Shown here: piece after piece, positions 57,330-64,000 of the stretch
Numbering within the stretch: position 1 is the first letter of the stretch
Layout of the letters: each line of letters starts with the position of its first letter
From: Antilocapra americana
Lineage: Eukaryota > Chordata > Mammalia > Artiodactyla > Antilocapridae
NCBI GenBank assembly: GCA_007570785.1
Contig: ML664183.1
Coordinates: forward strand, 19,515,368-19,579,367
DNA: 64,000 nt
Direction of reading: 5' to 3'
Position numbers and translations under genes: made by a program
The notes under the pieces: model-generated
Databases searched by the model: none
What the model was told of the DNA's origin: nothing
The model's input: only the letters and a program-made list of their open reading frames with translations

Positions 57330-60300
57330 AAACAGATGAAAAGTCAAAAATATAGGACACTGAAAGATGAACTCCCCAGGTCGGTAGGTGCCCTATATGC
57401 TACTGAGATCAGTGGAGAAATAACTCCAGAAAGAATGACGAGACAGAGTCAAAGCAAAAACAACACCCAGTTGTGGATGTGACTGATGATAGAAGTAAGT
57501 CCAGTGCTGTAAAGAGCACTATTGCATAGGAACCTGGAATGTTAGGTCCATGAATCAAGGCAAATTGGAAGTGGTCAAACAGGAAATGGCAAGAGTGAAC
57601 ATCAGCGTTTTAGGAATCAGCGAACTAAAATGGACTGGAATGGGCGAATTTAACTCAGATCTACTACTACAACATACTTGTGGGCAAGAATCCCTTAGAA
57701 GCAATGGAGTAGCCATTATAGTCAACAAAAGAGTCCAAAATGCAGTACTTGGATGCAATCTCAAAAGTGACAGAATGATCTCTGTTCATTTCCAAGGCAA
57801 ACCATTCAATATCACAATATTCCAAATCTATGCCCCGAACAATAATGCTGAAGAAGCTGAAGTTGAATGGTACTATGAGGACCTATAAGACTTCTAGAAC
57901 TAACATCCAAAAAAGATGTCCTTTTCATTTTAGGGGACTGGAATGCAAAAGTAGGAAGTCAAGAAACAGCTGGAGTAACAGACAAATTTGGCCTTGGAGT
58001 ACAGAATTAAGCAGGGCAAAGGATAACATAACTTTGCCAAGAGAACACACTGGTCATAGCAAACACCTTCTTCCAACAAAACAAGAGAAGACTCTACACA
58101 TGGACATCACCAAATGGTCAACACTGAAATCACATTGATTATATTCTTTGCAGCTGAAAATGGAGAAGCTCAATACAATCAGCAAAAACAAGACTTGGAG
58201 CTGACTGTGGCTCAGATCATGAACAACTTATTGCCAGATTCAGACTTAAATTGAAGAAAGTAGGGAAAACCACTAGGTCATTCAGGTATGACCTAGATCA
58301 AATACCTTATGATTATACAGTGGAAGTGACAAATAGATTCAAGGGATTAGATCTGATAGAGAGAGTGCCTGAAGAACTATGGATGGAGGTTTGTGACATT
58401 GTATAGGAGGCAGGGATCAAGAACATCTGCAAGAAAAAGAAATGCAAAAAGGCAAAATGGTTGTCTGAGGAGGCCTTGCAGATAGCTGAGAAAAGAAAAG
58501 AAGTGAAAGGCAAAGAAGAAAAGGAAAGATATACACATTTGAATACAGTGTTCCAAAGAATAGTAAGGAGAGAAAAGAAAGCCTTCCTCAGTGAACAATG
58601 TAAAGAGAGAGAGGAAAACAATAGAATGGGAAAAACTAGAGATCTCTTCAAGAAAATTAGAGATACAAAGAGAAGATTTCATGCAAAGATAGGCACAATA
58701 AAGGACAGAAATGGTATGGACATAACAGAAGCAGAAGATATTAAGAAAAGGTGGCAAGAATACATAGAACCATGCAAAAGGATCTTCACGACTCAGATAA
58801 TCATGATGGAGTGACCACTCACCTAGAGCCAGACATCCTGAAATGAGAACTCAAGTGGGCCAAAGGAAGTATCACTACAAACAAAGCTAGTGGAGGTGAC
58901 AGAACTGTAGTTGAGCTATTTCAAATCCTGAAAGATGATGCTGTGAAAGTGCTGCACTCAGTATGCCAACAAAATTGGAAAACTCAGCAGTGGTCACAGG
59001 ACTGGAAAAGGTCAGTTTTCATTTCAATCCCTAAGAAAGGTAATGCCAAAGAATGCTCAAACTACCACATAATTGCACTCATCTCACATGCTAGTAAAAT
59101 AATGCTCAAAATTCTCCAAGCCAAGCTTCAACAGTACGTGAACTATGAACTTCCAGGTGTTCAAGCTGGATTTAGGAAAGGGAGAGGAATGAGAGATCTA
59201 ATTGCCAGCATCCTCTGGATCATTAAAAAAGCAAGAGAGTTCCTGAAAAACATCTACTTCTGCATTATTGACTATGCCAAATCCTTTGACTGTGTGGATC
59301 ACCACAGACTCTGGAAAATTCTTAAAGAACTGGGAATACCAGACCACCTGACCTGCCTCTTGAGAAAGCTGTATGTAGGTCAGGAAGCAACAGTCAGAAC
59401 TGTATATGGAACAACAGACTGGTTCCAAATAGGGAAAGGAGTACATCAAGGCTGTATGTTGTCACTCTACTTATTTAACTCATATGCAGAATACATTGTG
59501 AGAAATGCTAGACTGGATGAAGCACAAGCTGGAATCAAGATTGCTGGGAGAAATATCATAACCTCAGATATACAGATGACACCACGCTTATGGCAGAAAG
59601 TGAAGAACTAAAGAGCCTCTTGATGAAAATGAAAGAGGAGAGTGAAAAAATTGCCTTAAAACTCAGCATTCAGAAAACTAAGATCATGGCATCTGGTCCC
59701 ATCACTTCATTGCAAATAGATGGGGAAACAATGGAAGCAGTGACAGACTTCATTTTTGGGGGCTCCAAAATTACTGCAAATGGTGACGGTAGCCATGAAA
59801 TTAAAAGAGACTTGCTCCGTGAAAGAAAAACTATGGCTAACCTAGACAGAATATTAAAAATCAGAGATATTACTTGGCCAACAAAGACCCATCTAGTCAA
59901 GGCTATGGTTTTTCCAGTAGTCATGTATGGATGTGAGAGTTGGACTATAAAGAAAGCTGAGCCCTGAAGAATTGTTGCTTTTGAACTGTGGTGTTGGAGA
60001 AGACTCTTGAGAGTCCCTTGGACTGCAAGGAGATCCAACCAGTCCATCCTAAAGGAAATCAATCCTGAATATTCATTGGAAGGACTGATGCTTAAGCTGA
60101 GACTCCAGTACTTTGGCCACCTGATGTGAAGAACAGACGCATTTGAAAAGACCCTGATGTTGAGAAAGATTGAAGGTGGAAGGAGAAGGGGACAACAGAG
60201 GATGAGATAGTTAGATGGCATCACTGACTCAATGGACATGAGTTTGAGTAAACTCCGGGAGTTGAGGATGGACAGGGAGGCCTGGTGTGCTGCAGTCTCT

Positions 60301-60347
60301 GCGGTCTCAAAGAGTTGGACATGACTGAGCTACTGAACTGAACTGAA
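57330..60347 (+). mobile_element. BovB LINE, main body after 5' inversion
   Basis: Begins at gatgaaaag, the consensus point where the inverted piece leaves off (overlap ~10 bp), and runs through endonuclease, linker, RT and C-terminus to an actgaactgaactga tail. aattat at 56674-56679 and 60355-60360 is a weak target-duplication candidate. Confidence 0.93.
57526..60330 (+). pseudogene. BovB ORF2, best-preserved copy, frameshifted
   Basis: The endonuclease starts G-T-W-N-V-R-S before the Met of frame 57550-57888 (112 codons). This copy keeps the catalytic-Glu box SELKW, then GDWNAKVG and CGSDHE further on, so all APE catalytic residues are still encoded although stops interrupt (a CAA-to-TAA change ends the first frame). 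The linker frame is 58461-58814. The RT frame 58943-59611 (222 codons) has FISIPKKGNAKE, FRKGRG, IIDYAKSFDCVDH and GVHQGCMLS. A one-base loss near 59550 (atcataac for atcaataac) shifts the frame just before the catalytic box, which itself reads Y-T-D-D. The thumb frame 59590-59967 follows. It is inactive. Confidence 0.92.
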
Positions 60348-60360
60348 AACTGACAATTAT

Positions 60361-60938
60361 GAAAAATGTGAAGCAGTTTATGGGAAAGACAAAAGAGAAA
60401 TTTTAGAAGAATGTACTGAATGATCACACTAAGGACAGCGTTTTCCTGCGTGTTAGTTGCTTAGTCATGGACAATTGTTTCAGCCCACCAGTCTCCATGT
60501 AAATGCTTTATAATTTTTACCTAATTCTAGTTATACTTTTGTATGTATTGACTTTTAACTCAGAAAAAATTGGTAAGAAATTGAATCTATGCAGAGTTAC
60601 ATCTGGAACTGTACTGCAGAAGGTGTGACCCACACAGAGTACATTCTGTTTCAGTGTTTGTAGAATAATACTTGATGCTTCATAATTGGACAACACAGTG
60701 ACCCTGTCTGGATGGTTCTTTCCTGAGGCCTTGCCACTTAATAATTTAGAGATTTTAGGTGCCATAATACCATTGTATTTTGTGCTTGCTTTCTGTGAGA
60801 ACTGAAAGTGTGAGACAGACCTGTACTGTCCAGTACAGTACCCAGTAGCCACATGTGGCTATTGACCATTTGAAATTTGTCTAAATCAAATTGAGATATG
60901 CTGTTAAGTGCAAAATACATACCAGATTTTGAAGATTT
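60361..60938. other. Spacer between opposed BovB copies
   Basis: No gene or named repeat. Minus frame 60517-60852 (111 codons) lacks recognisable features. Confidence 0.4.
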
Positions 60939-61604
60939 CAGTTCAGTTCACTTGCTCAGTCATGTCCGTCTCTTTGCAACACCATGAACCGCAGCATGCC
61001 AGTCTTCCCTGTCCATCACCAACTCCCAGAGTTTACCCAGACTCGTGTCCATTGAGTCAGTGATGCCATCTCACCATCTCATCCTCTGTCATCCCCTTCT
61101 CCTCATGATATCAATCTTTCCCAGCATCAGGGTCTTTTCAAATGAGTCAGCTCTTCACATCAGGTGGCCAAATATTGGAGTTTCAGCTTCAATCAGTCTT
61201 TCCGATGAACACCCAGGACTGATCTCCTTTAGGATGGACTGGTTGGATATTCTTGCAGTCCAAGGGACTCTCAAGAATCTTCTCCAATACCACAATTCAA
61301 AGGCATCAATTCTTTGGCACTCAGCTTTCTTTATAGTCCAACTCTCACATCCATACACGACTGCTGGAAAAACCATAGCCTTGACTAGATGGACCTTTGT
61401 TGACAAAGGAATGTCTTTGTTTTTTAATATACTGTTTAGGTTGGTCATAACTTTCCTTCCAAGGAGTAAGTGTCTTCTAATTTCATGGCTACAATCACCA
61501 TCTGCAGTGATTTTGGAGCCTCAGAAAATAAAGTCAGCCACTTTTTCCACTGTTTCCCATCTATTTGCTATGAACTGATGGGACTGGATGCCATGATCTT
61601 AGTT
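60939..61604 (-). mobile_element. BovB 3' fragment, minus strand
   Basis: actga-type tail at left, then C-terminal and thumb regions on the minus strand (frame 61155-61448 with VYGCESWTIKKAECQRIDAFELW). Ends after the thumb (gatcttagtttt). Inverted relative to the preceding long BovB. Confidence 0.9.
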
Positions 61605-61728
61605 TTAAGCTTAAAGACAACTTAAACAAATAATGTGAAGTATATAATTGATAATTTTTATTACATGTTAAAATGATATTATTTTGATTAAATTATGTGA
61701 AATAAAATATACTATTAATATTAGTACA

Positions 61729-61883
61729 TGACAGAGGATGAGATGGTTGGATAGCATCACTGACTCAATGGATATGAGTTTGAGTAAGCTTTGGGAGTTA
61801 GTGATGGAAAGGGAAGCCTGGCATACTGCAGTCCATGGGGTTGCAAAGAGCTGGACACAACTGAGCGACTGAACTGAACTGAA
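61729..61883 (+). mobile_element. BovB 3' tail fragment
   Basis: From cagaggatgagatggttgga to the actgaactgaactga tail; only ~155 bp, plus strand. Confidence 0.88.
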
Positions 61884-62625
61884 GATTAGTTCCAGCTATT
61901 TCTTTTTACTTTAGAAAATCTAAGCTTGTATATATTGCTCACATTTGCGACACATATATTTCAATCAGACAAAGCTGCTAGAGACAGATGGTTGTGGTAG
62001 ACTGTTGAGAAAACATGTGAGAATAACATTAATAATTTTGGGTGTCACATATTATATTTTAAGGTTTAAGGATTTTGAAGACATTAGTAAATATAGTTAA
62101 TGAGAGAAGTATACTATAATTAAAAGAATTCCAGAAGAGTCTAAAATCTATGGTATTGATTTATTACTTATGGCTAACAAAGCATTGAACTATTGTGAAG
62201 TCTTTTTGTTAGAAATGAAAATTTTTAGGAAAAAATTTAAAAATACACAATCATGATGTAAGTGGTAAAATATCAACTGTTAATTTATATAAAGTTATGA
62301 TATATGTCAAGTAAGGCATCTTGCTTTCAAAATTACTCCTACAATTTATACTTATATAGTTCATATTGTAGGAAAAATAATACACAATACTCATCCCCCC
62401 AAGGATGTGATTCACAAACAATACTATAAAAATTTAAGTGACTAATGAGAAAAATATAGTTTACACCTTTGTTTCTAAGTTTCTCCACACAGTCTCTTAT
62501 GTTGAATGAGGATACACAGAAAATTATGTTTATTTGGGGGAGTTTTTTTAAGAAGGTAGACATACATCCAGACTGTAAATTATTGAATACTTCATGTTGT
62601 TTCCTCATAATTGCTTTTCAATATA
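61884..62625. other. Unassigned AT-rich sequence
   Basis: No gene or named repeat recognised. Confidence 0.45.
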
Positions 62626-63231
62626 GTAAGGTAGCATGGCATGGTGGTTAAGAACCCAGAATTTCATTCCACACTGCCTGGATTTGAATTCAGGTTCTGC
62701 CACTTAGTAGTTCTATGGCCTTAAGTACATTACTCCTCCTCTCCATGCTTCAGTTTTACCATCAATAAGATGAATTAAAATAATATTCTCCTCATAGGTC
62801 AACATGAAGATTAAAGGAGGTAATGCAGGTATTATGGACTAAATGTTTGTATGCTCTCCAAATTTGTATTCTAAAGCCCTAACCCTCAACCTGATGGTGT
62901 TTGAAGATGGGGATTCAGGAGGTAATCAGAGTTAAATTAGGTCATGAGGATGGACTTGCACCTAAGAAAGGTAATGTGAGGACAGGCCATGAATTTGGCC
63001 ATCTCCAAGCTGGAAAGAGTGCTCTCATCAGGAACAAATGAGTCCCACCTTGAAAACAGTCCCACCTTGTTTTGTGACTTGCCAGCTTTCAGAACTATGA
63101 GAAATATATTTCTGTTGTTTAAGCCACCCAGTCTATAGTATTTCCTAATGGCAGCCCAAGCTAACTAAGACAGCATGTAAAGCTTTAGAACAGTGTCCAG
63201 TAGACAGTAAGCACTAAATAAATATTTTTAA
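62626..63231 (+). mobile_element. MIR SINE split by an LTR
   Basis: 62626-62828 carries the MIR head and core (gcatggcatggtggttaaga, tgcctggatttgaattcagg, tctgccacttagtagttcta, ctcctcataggtcaacatga). 63175-63231 carries its 3' end (catgtaaagctttagaacag, agtaagcactaaataaatat). One of the best-preserved MIRs here. Confidence 0.88.
62829..63174 (-). mobile_element. MLT1-like MaLR LTR inserted in MIR
   Basis: attatggactaaatgtttgt, cctgatggtgtttgaagatg, taaattaggtcatgaggatg, tttctgttgtttaagccacc, tggcagcccaagctaactaa: an MLT1-like LTR read backwards with both edges. gcagg/gcatg at the edges is a weak 5-bp duplication candidate. Confidence 0.8.
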
Positions 63232-63881
63232 TTATAATCATAAGCAACCATACTTATGAATGAAACATACTAGGATGAAACACGATAAAGAAAGAACTTT
63301 TCAGTTTAAAATGGGGAGAAAGGCATTAAAGCAGCTCACCTGTGACCTGTTCTGTTGTTTACCATGGTGATATTTCTGAAGTCAGAAATGAGGCTGGTGA
63401 CCAGTCTTATCTTCTTGGAAACATACTAATTGGATCGCTGGACAAAATGCTGATGATACACTCTGGGATGAATATCCTTATATTTGGAATTCTGTTAACA
63501 GTGTGTTCCTAGTATGGGATTTCTCATGCTATAAACCATGGCTCTTGAGAAAAAAATCTTGTAATCTTTATGCTCCCAACAAATGAGCAGTCCATGTACC
63601 ACTTAAAAATCTTATATATTATTCTGGGCCAAAGAGCACGTGTCTGATGCAAAATAAAAGACATATATAGCCACATAGGTGTCACATTTTCCCACTTTTC
63701 CTGTGCCTCACAGTTACATGTTTTATAAATTTAGGGAAATTAGATTTCTTTTTCAAGTATTATGGTGAGCCATAACACAGTAAGGCAGTAATGCAATCAG
63801 ATGTACATTTTAAAGATTACTCAGGCTGCTATGTGGAGACTGGATCATTGAGAATGTCAGCTGAGTTTGGCTGCATGTAAT
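63232..63881. other. Unassigned; old repeat words at 63770-63850
   Basis: gcaatcagatgtacatttta followed by aagattactcaggctgctat matches the same unnamed old repeat as near 480. No gene. Confidence 0.35.
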
Positions 63882-64000
63882 AGCTTATTTAACTTATATG
63901 CAGAGCACATCATGAGAAACACTGGGCTGGATGAAGCACAAACTGGAATCCAGATTGCTGGGAGAAATATCAATAACCTCAGATATGTAGATGACACCAC
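63882..64000 (+). mobile_element. BovB RT fragment, runs off the window
   Basis: Starts abruptly at gcttatttaacttatatgca and reads AEHIMRN, then GRNINNLRYVDDTT; the catalytic box is Y-V-D-D. The remainder lies beyond the window. Confidence 0.85.

Noticed and set aside
58943..59611. 222-codon open frame with reverse transcriptase motifs, possible live gene
   Set aside because: It is BovB RT, with the frame lost by a one-base deletion before the catalytic box and an altered box (Y-T-D-D). It is a LINE remnant, not a host gene or retron.

Overview
The window is mammalian, and the repeat content points to a ruminant, most likely a bovid. BovB (RTE-class) LINE copies, tRNA-Glu-headed Bov-tA SINEs, one BOV-A2, two CHR-2 type SINEs and L1 3' ends of the bovine type occur throughout, on top of older mammalian MIR, MaLR LTR (MLT1-like) and L1M-like layers. 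I recognise no intact host protein-coding gene. Almost every long open frame is BovB or L1 ORF2 debris. The segment is best read as intergenic or intronic DNA; its gene context cannot be told from this window alone.

Layout. 1-5.1 kb holds two BovB pieces followed by an inverted partner. 5.1-11.4 kb is mostly unassigned sequence with SINEs, a tRNA-Lys-derived pseudogene whose anticodon reads GTT, and an MLT1-like LTR split by a SINE. 11.4-15.2 kb is a nearly full-length, broken BovB. 15.2-25 kb is largely unassigned, with L1 fragments and Bov-tA copies. 25-27.3 kb has BovB 3' pieces, one carrying a 44-bp non-BovB 5' extension. 27.5-34.8 kb has old repeats, a CTCF-like site and a SINE cluster. 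34.97-35.35 kb is the most host-like spot: a 96-nt almost perfect hairpin abutting a CpG-rich segment with a YY1-type site. 36.5-38.6 kb is repeat-poor. 38.8-43.7 kb holds three BovB fragments in alternating orientation; the middle one carries the same 44-bp extension. 43.7-52.9 kb is layered L1, SINE, MIR and LTR. 56.7-60.3 kb is a second long BovB with a 5' inversion of the twin-priming type. 60.9-64 kb holds further BovB, a MIR split by an LTR, and a BovB running off the end.

How parts relate. The BovB copies supply the machinery family on which Bov-tA and BOV-A2 SINEs are thought to depend (shared 3' tails), and several insertions keep exact target-site duplications that allow precise boundaries. 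All LINE coding regions seen are interrupted by stops or frameshifts, so nothing here looks autonomous today. Opposed BovB copies form several long inverted repeats. I found no CRISPR array and no evidence of a new multi-gene system. The best leads are the hairpin beside the CpG-rich patch, the shared 44-bp 5' extension on two BovB copies, and the twin-primed BovB. Family names are given from memory of consensus sequences; no database search was run.
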